40,309 nt of DNA, taken from Megasphaera sp. GTDB taxonomy: Bacteria > Bacillota > Negativicutes > Veillonellales > Megasphaeraceae. Each line of letters begins with the position of its first letter. Position 1 is the first letter of the stretch. The notes beneath the pieces were generated by a model. That model worked only from the letters and a program-made list of their open reading frames with translations, had not been told where the DNA came from and searched no databases. Position numbers and translations under genes: made by a program. The DNA is taken from positions 1-40,309 of the forward strand of contig JALCNL010000009.1 of NCBI GenBank assembly GCA_022649055.1, written 5' to 3'. Shown here piece by piece: positions 16,457 to 24,584 of the stretch.

Positions 16457-16631
16457 CTTGATGGTGAAACACTTAAGGAGGAAAATCAGCAGATAGCATT
16501 ATAACGCTGTGAGATCACCTGATCAATTATGTGATACAGCACCGGAAAATGTAAAAGTGACACAAATTGAATCGGAAAAATTGGCAGAATTTTTGATGAT
16601 TCTCAACGATGGAATAAAAAGCAGAGGATGA
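16457..16631 (+). pseudogene. Remnant of an unidentified gene with a frameshift
   Basis: Two adjacent plus-strand frames look coding but are offset by one base. The first, from about 16457, reads LDGETLKEENQQIAL and stops at a TAA. The second, open from about 16497, includes a GTG at 16509 and reads PDQLCDTAPENVKV then IESEKLAEFLMILNDG, ending at TGA 16629-16631. A +1 shift near 16495-16508 would join them. I do not recognise the protein. The rest of 16264-16819 holds AT-rich sequence and no intact gene. Confidence 0.35.
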
Positions 16632-16748
16632 TAGGAGAATTCGTTAGAAAACTGATTGAAAATAGTGTTTTTATAAAACTGTGCAGATATTGCTTCCCGT
16701 TTTTTTACGATATATGTTAACTTCAAAATACTGAATATTCAACTTCAC

Positions 16749-16777
16749 TGGTCACATATCTTTATTTGATATATAAT
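16749..16777 (+). promoter_or_regulatory. Candidate promoter of the gamma-carbonic anhydrase gene
   Basis: TGGTCA (16749-16754), a 17-base spacer and a perfect TATAAT (16772-16777) lie about 43 bases before the start codon. Confidence 0.5.
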
Positions 16778-16819
16778 AATACGGATGAAAGATTAGAGTA
16801 TTTTATTGGAGGAATGCTA

Positions 16820-17332
16820 ATGTCTCATATTATTACATTAGAAGATAAAGAACCCAAAATAGATGCAGACACTTTTATTGCTGATACGGCAGCCGTAATT
16901 GGGGATGTAAAACTTGCAAAGGGAGTCAGTATTTGGTACAATACTGTTCTTCGCGGGGATGATAATACGATTACTGTCGGCCGTTACACGAATATCCAAG
17001 ATAATACGACGGTTCATCCGCAGGCAGATCAGTCGATGGAAATCGGAGATTATGTCCTTATTGGACACAATGCGATTATTCATGGATCTAAAATCGGCAA
17101 TGGCTGTTTAATTGGTATGGGAGCTATGCTCCTTGGATATTCTGAAATTGGAGAAAACTGTATCATTGGTGCAGGAACACTTATTACACAAAATAAAAAA
17201 ATACCGCCTAATTCTATGGTTTATGGTAATCCTGCACATATTGTCAGAAAAGTGACACCCGAGGAAATCGCTGAGGTAAAAGAAGACGTGCTAGGATATT
17301 ATGAAAATGCAAAAAAGCAAATGGAGAGATAA
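16820..17332 (+). CDS. Gamma-carbonic anhydrase family protein (left-handed beta-helix)
   Basis: The 170-aa product is built from hexapeptide repeats (for example ADTAAVIGDVKLAKGVSIWY and IGENCIIGAGTLITQ), predicting a trimeric left-handed beta-helix. The three zinc-type histidines have the usual spacing: His66 in TTVHPQ, His83 and His88 in IGHNAIIHG. The family includes YrdA/PaaY-like proteins, for which carbonic anhydrase activity is often unproven. The ATG at 16820 has TTGGAGGAA upstream; the frame from 16766 overlaps the -10 element and is rejected. The alcohol dehydrogenase starts four bases after its stop, so they are co-transcribed. Confidence 0.88.
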   Translation: MSHIITLEDKEPKIDADTFIADTAAVIGDVKLAKGVSIWYNTVLRGDDNTITVGRYTNIQDNTTVHPQADQSMEIGDYVLIGHNAIIHGSKIGNGCLIGMGAMLLGYSEIGENCIIGAGTLITQNKKIPPNSMVYGNPAHIVRKVTPEEIAEVKEDVLGYYENAKKQMER

Positions 17333-17336
17333 TGTC

Positions 17337-18425
17337 ATGTTTACATACGAAATGCCAACTAAATTGTTTTTTGGGAAAAATTGTATTGCACAATCAGGAG
17401 ATTGTTTGGCGCAGCTGGGTAAAAAAGCATTACTTGTTACGGGATACCATTCAGCTAAAATTAACGGTTCACAGCGGGCTGTACTTGATAAGCTGCAACA
17501 GTTAGGGATTTCTTGGGTTATTTTTGATGAAGTCGAAAACAACCCTTCTATTCTTACGGTACGCCGGGCGGCTGCTTTTGCTAAGACCGAACAGGTTGAT
17601 TTTGTTATTGCTGTCGGCGGCGGTTCTCCCATGGATGCAGGGAAGGTTATCGCTTTACTATGTACGAATGAGATTGATGACGTACAGTTGTTCGGCGGAC
17701 CATATAAAAAACCGCTGCCTATTGTTGCGGTACCTACGACATCGGGCACCGGCAGCGAAGTAACCAAGGCGGCTATATTGACGAATCCCCATGCCGGGAC
17801 GAAGCAATCTGTCACGGACCCGCTGCTTTTTCCATCTATGGCTTTTGTCGATCCTACATTTACGATGGGGATATCCCCTGTCGTCACTATTGATACGGCA
17901 ATTGATGCATTATCACATGCCGTTGAAGGGTATATGTCCAATAATTCGACCCCTGTCAGTGATGTATGGGCGGAAGAGGCTATGCATTTTATGGGACCGC
18001 ATTTGACGGAATTAGGAAGTGACGTATCTTACGCTGCTCGTGAAGATCTGATGTATGCTTCAACATTAGCAGGTATTGTCATTGCTCAGAGCGGTACGAC
18101 TCTCATTCATGGAATGGGATATCAGCTGACATATTATAAAGGATTTACTCATGGACGGGCGAATGGCATGCTGTTTCCTTCATACATGTCTCTCATGACA
18201 GAAACAATGCCTGATAAAGTGGAACGAGTATGGGACATTCTTCATCTTGACGGATTGGATGAGTTTACAAACATAATGAACAAGCTCATGCCTGATACGA
18301 TTCAATTAACAGAAGAAGATATTGATTTTTATACAAAGCTGACGATGCCGACACGAGCTGTCCGGGCAACCGCATATAATGTTACAGCGGATGTTATAGC
18401 TTCTATTTATCGGCAATTGAGATAA
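17337..18425 (+). CDS. Iron-containing alcohol dehydrogenase
   Basis: This 362-aa group III NAD(P)-dependent dehydrogenase has the cofactor motif GGGSPMD (94-100), the PTTSGTGSEVT stretch, and metal ligands Asp190, His194, His258 and His272 in the usual context (DALSHAVEGY, HGMGYQL, GFTHGRANG). It likely interconverts an aldehyde or ketone and its alcohol in fermentation; the substrate (for example butanol or 1,3-propanediol) cannot be read. The ATG at 17337 has GGAGAG eight bases upstream. The frame from 17301 lies inside the preceding gene and is not used. No obvious terminator follows; 18426-18582 shows nothing recognisable. Confidence 0.92.
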   Translation: MFTYEMPTKLFFGKNCIAQSGDCLAQLGKKALLVTGYHSAKINGSQRAVLDKLQQLGISWVIFDEVENNPSILTVRRAAAFAKTEQVDFVIAVGGGSPMDAGKVIALLCTNEIDDVQLFGGPYKKPLPIVAVPTTSGTGSEVTKAAILTNPHAGTKQSVTDPLLFPSMAFVDPTFTMGISPVVTIDTAIDALSHAVEGYMSNNSTPVSDVWAEEAMHFMGPHLTELGSDVSYAAREDLMYASTLAGIVIAQSGTTLIHGMGYQLTYYKGFTHGRANGMLFPSYMSLMTETMPDKVERVWDILHLDGLDEFTNIMNKLMPDTIQLTEEDIDFYTKLTMPTRAVRATAYNVTADVIASIYRQLR

Positions 18426-18582
18426 GCGCAGGAACAGCATGTGTGAAAAACTGAGAAAAAGTAATCATAATTTAAAATAGCTGCATGTTTTAAAAATATT
18501 AAACGAGGAATAAGGGTTTAGTAGAAAATGTAAAAGCAGCAGGAAAAATAATAATTAATGGACATAGCATGCAGGAGGAATT

Positions 18583-21015
18583 ATGACAGAATTATTAGCA
18601 CCGGCAGGATCATTGGATACAGTACTGACTGCCATTGATGCCGGAGCAGATGCGGTATATTTGGGTGGAAAGTCATTTAATGCCCGAAAATTTGCACATA
18701 ATCTTGATGAGGAAGAATTAGATAGAGCGGTGCGGACGGCGCATCTTTTTGCTGTTAAAGTATATATTACAGTTAATATTCTTATTGCTGATACAGAGCT
18801 AAAAGAAGTTGCAGTCTATTTAAAAAAATTAGACGCGCTCCATGTGGATGGCATCATTGTACAGGATTTAGCCATTGCCGCATGGGTTCAAAAGGTAGTC
18901 CCCAATTTGCCGTTGCATGGGAGTACGCAGCTTACTGTTGCGGATTTGAATGGAGTACGATTTTTGGAAAGTCTTGGATTTACACAGGTTGTTTTAGCGC
19001 GTGAGCTATCTATACAAGAAATACGATACATATGTCATCGTGCAAAAGCTGCTATTGAGGTATTTATACACGGAGCATCCTGCATGTCGTATTCGGGGCA
19101 ATGTTTAATGAGCAGCTTTATCGGTGGACGAAGTGGTAATCGCGGAGCCTGTGCACAACCCTGTCGTCTCCCATATCAATTGGTTGAGGAGGGCGGTGTA
19201 CCGGTAACGGAACCGGAAACGTACGTATTGAGCCTTAAAGATTTGAGCAGTGTTTCTGTTATTCAGGAACTCATAGATGCAGGCGTTTCTTCTTTTAAGA
19301 TTGAAGGACGCATGAAAGGGAATGGATATGTGCGTTCTGTTGTGGGTGCCTATCGTATGGTCATGGATACTTGTATCCATGACTCCTCGCAGGAGCGGCA
19401 GCATATATTGGAAAAAGCCGAGCATATTTTAGCGGAGAGTTTTAATCGAATGTATCAGCATGATTTTTTAACGGATACAGTGGAAAGGAATACTATTACT
19501 GAAAAAAGCGCAGGCAACACAGGGCGTCACATGGGAAAAATCCTGAAATGCCAGGAAGGTATTGCTGAAGCTAAATTGACTGAGCCTTTGCATATGGGAG
19601 ATTTCATTAAAATTACAGCAGCAGACGGACGGGAATGTTTTGATGAAATATCAGCGATTATTGCTGATAAGGAATATCCGAGTACTTCATATACAGTGAA
19701 ATTACGTTGTAAAGAAGGATTTTCAGGCGAAATATATCGACTAGCCCGGAAAGAAGATAGAAAAACAAAAACGGTGGAGATGAATCGTAAAATTCCCCTT
19801 TATTTTCACGTAGATGTAACGGAAGGGAATCAATTACGTCTTACTGCATGGGATGAAGCGGGACATGTGGCAGAAGAAGTATCTGCATATGTTGTTCAAA
19901 AGGCGGTAAAACATCCAGCTGACCGAGAGTGGATTTATACGCAGTTGAATCGCTTGGGCGGAACCTTTTTTTCTGTTGCCGGGGTTACGGTTTGGAATCA
20001 ATCGTATATGATACCGGCAAGTATTCTCAATACCTTGCGCCGGGAAGCTGCCGCGGTTGTGGAACAGAAAATTTTGACAGAGTATCATCGACCAGCAGCA
20101 GGAAAGACAGCAATACGTCCTGATGGTACTACCAAGTATCGGAAAGTAAAACAAAAAGAGCTCGTTGTGCGTTGTGATTCGTTAGAAGGTATTACGGCAG
20201 CATTGCACAATGGGGCTGACCGCATTGTGTACGGAGGCGAGTCATATACTCATACAGCTTTTGGATTTTCTCAGTGGAAACAAGCGGTTGATATGGTTCA
20301 TAATACCGGTGCGTCTATTTGGGCAGCCTCTCCGCGGATATTACGGCAGCGGGATGAAGTGTATGTTAGAAAAGAATTGCAGATAGCAGTTTCTTGTGGT
20401 GCAGATGGTATTTATGCCGGGGCACTGGGTATTCTTGCAATGGCTAAGGAAGAATTGTGGACGGTCCCTATTGCGGGAGATTGGTCTTTAAATACCTTCA
20501 ATGCCCATGCAGCAGATCTTTTGCGTCTTTATGGATGTAGCAGTTTAACACTTTCAACAGAACTTATGCTCAGACAGATAAAGAAAATTATTTCTGTATG
20601 TCTGTCGTTACCTATTGAGATTTTAGTAGAAGGGCGGTTGGAAATGATGGTGACTGAATTTTGTTCCCTGGCGGCTTTTAACGGTTCAGGAGTAAAAAGA
20701 CGATGTGCTGCTATGTGCAGTCATAAAAAATATTATCTTAAAGATCGTATAGGAGAGCAGTTTCCTATTGTCACTGATTCATATTGCCGCAATCATCTTT
20801 TAAATAATCGAGATCTGGACATGGCCCCGTACTACTCTCAATTAATGCAATGTGGTATTTCCCGGTTTCGGATCGAAGGCAGGGGACGCTCTTCTGCATG
20901 GATTGCGGCACAGACGCAGCGATATCGATGTCTTATAGATGATACAGAACACATGTTGTTAAATAAAGAAGACAGCAGTGTTACACGAGGGCATTTTTTT
21001 CACGGAATTATATAA
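18583..21015 (+). CDS. U32 family peptidase / RlhA-like rRNA hydroxylation protein
   Basis: The 810-aa protein opens with the U32 hallmark ELLAPAGSLDTVLTAIDAGADAVYLG. It has the conserved cysteine cluster in GASCMSYSGQCLMSS and GACAQPCR, and a second set of cysteines near 702-707 (RRCAAMCSHKKYYLKDR). U32 proteins were named after a collagenase, but members such as RlhA and TrhP take part in 23S rRNA or tRNA hydroxylation. The length, with a middle domain of the DUF3656 kind after about residue 370, resembles RlhA. The start has GCAGGAGGAA. It lies 18 bases before mutS2, probably co-transcribed. Confidence 0.82.
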   Translation: MTELLAPAGSLDTVLTAIDAGADAVYLGGKSFNARKFAHNLDEEELDRAVRTAHLFAVKVYITVNILIADTELKEVAVYLKKLDALHVDGIIVQDLAIAAWVQKVVPNLPLHGSTQLTVADLNGVRFLESLGFTQVVLARELSIQEIRYICHRAKAAIEVFIHGASCMSYSGQCLMSSFIGGRSGNRGACAQPCRLPYQLVEEGGVPVTEPETYVLSLKDLSSVSVIQELIDAGVSSFKIEGRMKGNGYVRSVVGAYRMVMDTCIHDSSQERQHILEKAEHILAESFNRMYQHDFLTDTVERNTITEKSAGNTGRHMGKILKCQEGIAEAKLTEPLHMGDFIKITAADGRECFDEISAIIADKEYPSTSYTVKLRCKEGFSGEIYRLARKEDRKTKTVEMNRKIPLYFHVDVTEGNQLRLTAWDEAGHVAEEVSAYVVQKAVKHPADREWIYTQLNRLGGTFFSVAGVTVWNQSYMIPASILNTLRREAAAVVEQKILTEYHRPAAGKTAIRPDGTTKYRKVKQKELVVRCDSLEGITAALHNGADRIVYGGESYTHTAFGFSQWKQAVDMVHNTGASIWAASPRILRQRDEVYVRKELQIAVSCGADGIYAGALGILAMAKEELWTVPIAGDWSLNTFNAHAADLLRLYGCSSLTLSTELMLRQIKKIISVCLSLPIEILVEGRLEMMVTEFCSLAAFNGSGVKRRCAAMCSHKKYYLKDRIGEQFPIVTDSYCRNHLLNNRDLDMAPYYSQLMQCGISRFRIEGRGRSSAWIAAQTQRYRCLIDDTEHMLLNKEDSSVTRGHFFHGII

Positions 21016-21033
21016 GTATAGGAGTACCAGGTT

Positions 21034-23397
21034 ATGAATAAAAGAAGTATGCGGATTTTGGGGTTTTATCAAATTCAATCCATGCTGGTGAAATTAGCTC
21101 CATCCCGGTTGTCTAAAGAAGCGGCAAGGCATTTAACACCTTCCGGTGATGCCGCTGTGATTGAAGAAAGCCTCAGGGATACAGAGGAAGCGGTAACTTG
21201 TTTGCAACGGGAAGCATCATCGCCCTTTGGCGGCATTGTTGATATACGGCCGACTCTTGAAAAAGCATGCCGTGAAATCACGTTAGATTCTCAAGAGTGT
21301 ATTGATATTTGGAATAATATACGGTGTTATGAACATGTTAAAATTTTTTTTGCGGGAAAAGAAAAAGACTATCCGCAATTGGTAAAAAAAACACAGTCTA
21401 TTATGGATTTTTCAGTATTGGAACATAAAATAGCGGCTGTTTTTGATGAAAATCATCAAATTCGGGACAATGCTTCGCCGGAACTCCTTCATCTGAGAAA
21501 TCGTATTGTTGAACTGGAACGGCAGACAAAACGGTATATGCAAAGCGTACTGCAAAATAAGGAATATCAAAAGTACTTTCAAGATATTCTGATTACAGTA
21601 CGGAACAATCGATATGTTGTGCCTATTAAGCAAGAATACAGGCATGTATTCCCCGGGATTGTTCACGATATGTCGGCCAGCGGTTCGACACTATATATTG
21701 AACCGCTGGCTATCGTGAATGCCAATAACGATTTGCAACAAGCACGTATGGGGGAAACTAAGGAAATAGAACGTATTTTTAAACGACTTACGACCATTGT
21801 GGCAGATCAATATGAAGATCTCATGAATAGCACGATGTGTGTAGGGCAATTGGAGTTTATTTTTGCTAAAGCACAGTTAGCTATTCAGATGAAAGCTTGT
21901 CGTCCTGCGGTTTCAAAAAAAAAGCAAGTGCGTCTTCTCCATGCCCGGCATCCGCTGATTGCGCCGGATGTAGTTGTCCCTAATACCCTTATTATTGGCG
22001 GTGAATATAGAATTTTGCTGATTACGGGTTCCAATACCGGTGGTAAAACCGTAGCGATGAAGACCTTAGGACTTTTAGTTCTCATGTACCAAGCCGGATT
22101 GTTTTTACCGGTAGGAGAAAATTCGGAATTACCCATCTTTCGTGATGTTTTTGTTGACATTGGGGATGAGCAGGATATTTCTCAAAATCTGAGTACCTTT
22201 TCCAGTCACATGAAACAGCTTATTTATATTTTAAAACATTGCAGCACGGAAGACCTGATTCTTGCCGATGAACTGGGTTCCGGCACTGATCCGGCAGAAG
22301 GAAGTGCGATTGCTATTGCCGTGCTTCAGTCTTTATATGATAAAGGTGCTTGTGTTATGGTGACGACACATTACAATGATTTAAAGAATTTTGCGTACAA
22401 TACAGAGGGAATTGAAAATGGGCATGTTGAGTTTGATGTGCAGACATTGCAGCCTACATATAAACTTCGCATAGGATCGGCAGGAAGTAGTCATGCTTTT
22501 AGCATTAGTGAAAAACTAGGCATGCCTGTGGAAATTTTAAATAAAGCAAGGGAACTGCGCAGCCAGGCTCAGGATGTTGATATGGAAGCTATTTTAACGA
22601 AGCTGAATACACAATCCAAGCAGATGGATGAAAAACAGGCGGAACTGGAGCAGCGGCTGCAGCGTGTAAGAAAATTAGAGGATGATTTACGCAGAGAAAA
22701 AGATAAAGTATCTTCAAAACGACAAGATATTGTCGATTCCAGCCGACGTGATGCGATGGAATTAAAACGTAAACTCCGCATTGAGGCGGAGTCTATTATC
22801 CGTGAATTGAAACAGCAGTTTCGCGAAACTACAGATCGGGAAAAAGCAAAGGCTATCGAACAGGCACGACGATCTATTCAGCAAATTTCTCTTCCTGACA
22901 AGGAAAAAACGAAGCGTAATCCTATTGATGTGAAAACACTGCAGGTTGGACAACGTGTATTTATTAATTCGCTTGATGGATTGGGAACGGTAATGTCAAT
23001 AAAAGGGAAAAAACTTACTGTTTCCGTGAAAGGAATAACTGTTCGTGTAGAAAGTAAAGATATCAGTGCTCCGTATTATGATGAAATAAAACGAGAACAA
23101 CGGGAAGAAAAAAAAGCGGCGGCCGTATCTTCTTATCGTCCGATCCGTATCGATACGGTGGCAGCGGAAATCAATGTTATTGGAAAAACAGGGAGCGAAG
23201 CGATACCGGAGGTTGAAAAATTTCTTGATCAAGCACTGGCGGCAGGGTTTAGTCCTGTCCGGATTATTCATGGTAAAGGAAGCGGTGCCTTGAGACGGCA
23301 GATTCATGATTTTCTTGATCATCAGCCGTTTATTTCATCGTATAAACTGGATGATGCAGAAGGCGGCGGCGCAGGGGTAACGCTTGTGTTTTTTTAA
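21034..23397 (+). CDS. mutS2: MutS2 family ATPase with C-terminal Smr domain
   Basis: MutS2 (RqcU) is a MutS-like ATPase implicated in suppression of recombination and, in Bacillus, in rescue of collided ribosomes. The 787-aa protein has Walker A GSNTGGKTVAMKTLG (332-339 core), Walker B DLILADELGSGTDPAEG, a long coiled coil at about 515-630, and a C-terminal Smr domain (about 710-787) with HGKGSGALR. The Smr start motif reads INVIGKTG rather than the common LDLRG, so one recognised nuclease-associated residue set is altered. ATG 21034 has a weak GGAGTACCAGG site. It ends at a strong terminator. Confidence 0.94.
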   Translation: MNKRSMRILGFYQIQSMLVKLAPSRLSKEAARHLTPSGDAAVIEESLRDTEEAVTCLQREASSPFGGIVDIRPTLEKACREITLDSQECIDIWNNIRCYEHVKIFFAGKEKDYPQLVKKTQSIMDFSVLEHKIAAVFDENHQIRDNASPELLHLRNRIVELERQTKRYMQSVLQNKEYQKYFQDILITVRNNRYVVPIKQEYRHVFPGIVHDMSASGSTLYIEPLAIVNANNDLQQARMGETKEIERIFKRLTTIVADQYEDLMNSTMCVGQLEFIFAKAQLAIQMKACRPAVSKKKQVRLLHARHPLIAPDVVVPNTLIIGGEYRILLITGSNTGGKTVAMKTLGLLVLMYQAGLFLPVGENSELPIFRDVFVDIGDEQDISQNLSTFSSHMKQLIYILKHCSTEDLILADELGSGTDPAEGSAIAIAVLQSLYDKGACVMVTTHYNDLKNFAYNTEGIENGHVEFDVQTLQPTYKLRIGSAGSSHAFSISEKLGMPVEILNKARELRSQAQDVDMEAILTKLNTQSKQMDEKQAELEQRLQRVRKLEDDLRREKDKVSSKRQDIVDSSRRDAMELKRKLRIEAESIIRELKQQFRETTDREKAKAIEQARRSIQQISLPDKEKTKRNPIDVKTLQVGQRVFINSLDGLGTVMSIKGKKLTVSVKGITVRVESKDISAPYYDEIKREQREEKKAAAVSSYRPIRIDTVAAEINVIGKTGSEAIPEVEKFLDQALAAGFSPVRIIHGKGSGALRRQIHDFLDHQPFISSYKLDDAEGGGAGVTLVFF

Positions 23398-23446
23398 AAA
23401 TAAAGTCCTGTACAGACTGAATTTTTCTGTACAGGACTTTATTTTT
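23396..23446. terminator. Bidirectional terminator between mutS2 and the sirtuin gene
   Basis: A perfect 20-bp stem (23396-23415 with 23427-23446) with A and T tracts on either side. The left arm begins inside the last two bases of the mutS2 stop codon. It serves both convergent genes. Confidence 0.92.
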
Positions 23447-23462
23447 AAGGTAGTCTATGCTT

Positions 23463-24185
23463 TCATACTGTAATGTGTTGGAATACTTCACCAATAGGGG
23501 CATGGATAACTAAATCGGCTCGATCGTCCATACTGGTCGAAGATTTGTTGATTAGTACGAGTTTACGGCCGCTGTAATATCTTACAAGGCCGGCAGCTGG
23601 ATAAACAACTAAGGAGGTACCGCCAATTATCAACATGTCGGCATGACTGATATAATACAATGATTTTTCAATAACGGCATCATCAAGCCCCTCTTCATAC
23701 AGTACGACATCTGGCTTAATAGGTCCGCCGCAGGCATCGCATTTGGGGATACCGGCAGCAGAAGCCATATAGTGAGCATTAAAAAATTTATGGCAGTGCA
23801 GACAATAATTGCGATGGACACTACCATGTAATTCCAATACGTTTGTACTGCCGGCTTGTTGATGCAGACCATCAATGTTTTGTGTAATGATGGCCTTTAG
23901 TTTGCCAGCTTTTTCTAGTTCCGCTAATTTTATATGAGCCATGTTAGGCTTTGCATCAAGGCAAAGCATTTTATCATGATAAAAGCGAAAGAATTCTTCA
24001 GGATTATCCATATAAAACGAATGGCTTAAAATTGTTTCGGGGCGGTATTTATACGTTTGATTATATAATCCGTCGACGCTTCGAAAGTCAGGAATGCCGC
24101 TTTCGGTGGAAACACCGGCTCCACCGAAAAAAACGATATTATTAGAATGTTTGACTAAATCTGCAAATGTATCAATGACTGTCAT
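23463..24185 (-). CDS. cobB: Sir2-family NAD-dependent protein deacylase
   Basis: The 240-aa sirtuin has FFGGAGVSTESGIPDFRS (NAD binding), TQNIDGLH, the catalytic histidine in LELHGSVH, and two zinc cysteine pairs (CLHCHKF and CDACGG). It would remove acetyl or other acyl groups from protein lysines using NAD. The Tyr/Arg pair that marks desuccinylases is not obvious. The start at 24185 follows AAGGAGG. It stands alone between a shared terminator and the ileS control region. Confidence 0.93.
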   Translation of the reverse strand: MTVIDTFADLVKHSNNIVFFGGAGVSTESGIPDFRSVDGLYNQTYKYRPETILSHSFYMDNPEEFFRFYHDKMLCLDAKPNMAHIKLAELEKAGKLKAIITQNIDGLHQQAGSTNVLELHGSVHRNYCLHCHKFFNAHYMASAAGIPKCDACGGPIKPDVVLYEEGLDDAVIEKSLYYISHADMLIIGGTSLVVYPAAGLVRYYSGRKLVLINKSSTSMDDRADLVIHAPIGEVFQHITV

Positions 24186-24271
24186 GATAAAGCCTCCTTT
24201 TGATACTTATATTTTACTGATAACAGCGCAATTTTGCAATAAATATAAAACAGAATGTTTATCGATAGGTA

Positions 24272-24300
24272 TTGACAAAGGGCTTTTTTAAATATAAAAT
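24272..24300 (+). promoter_or_regulatory. Sigma-70 promoter of the ileS transcript
   Basis: TTGACA (24272-24277), a 17-base spacer and TAAAAT (24295-24300). Transcription would begin near 24307, ahead of the T-box leader. Confidence 0.78.
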
Positions 24301-24306
24301 ACCTCT

Positions 24307-24557
24307 ATGTACAAATACATATTTTATATGGAAAAGCAATGAAAAAGACGGCTTATACCAGCACTCCTTTTCAGCGAATCGGGGATAGTGAGAGCCCGGA
24401 GAGGCAGCGGTATAAGCAGATCACTTTAGAGCTGTGGTTGTGAGCCAGCCGCCGGGTTGCGTCGTTATAGGCATTGAGAGTGGCCGTTATGCGGTCAATA
24501 GGGTGGTACCGCGGTGATTAACGTCTTCGTCCCTTTGGGGATGAAGGCGTTATTTTG
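24307..24557 (+). promoter_or_regulatory. T-box leader, isoleucine specifier, upstream of ileS
   Basis: The T-box core AGGGTGGTACCGCGG spans 24500-24514, followed by a 14-bp terminator stem (24520-24533 with 24538-24551) and a T-rich tail. In stem I, AAAG/CTTT (24344-24347, 24424-24427) and GCTTATACC/GGTATAAGC (24351-24359, 24409-24417) flank the specifier loop, which holds ATC at 24420-24422 followed by A. ATC reads isoleucine, so uncharged tRNA-Ile should promote read-through into ileS. Confidence 0.95.
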
Positions 24558-24584
24558 TTTTATTTATTTAGAGGAGGCAACAAT

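Noticed and set aside
17291-17941. 216-aa minus-strand frame over the alcohol dehydrogenase
   Set aside because: It is a shadow of the iron dehydrogenase frame; composition is low-complexity and no start signal is present.
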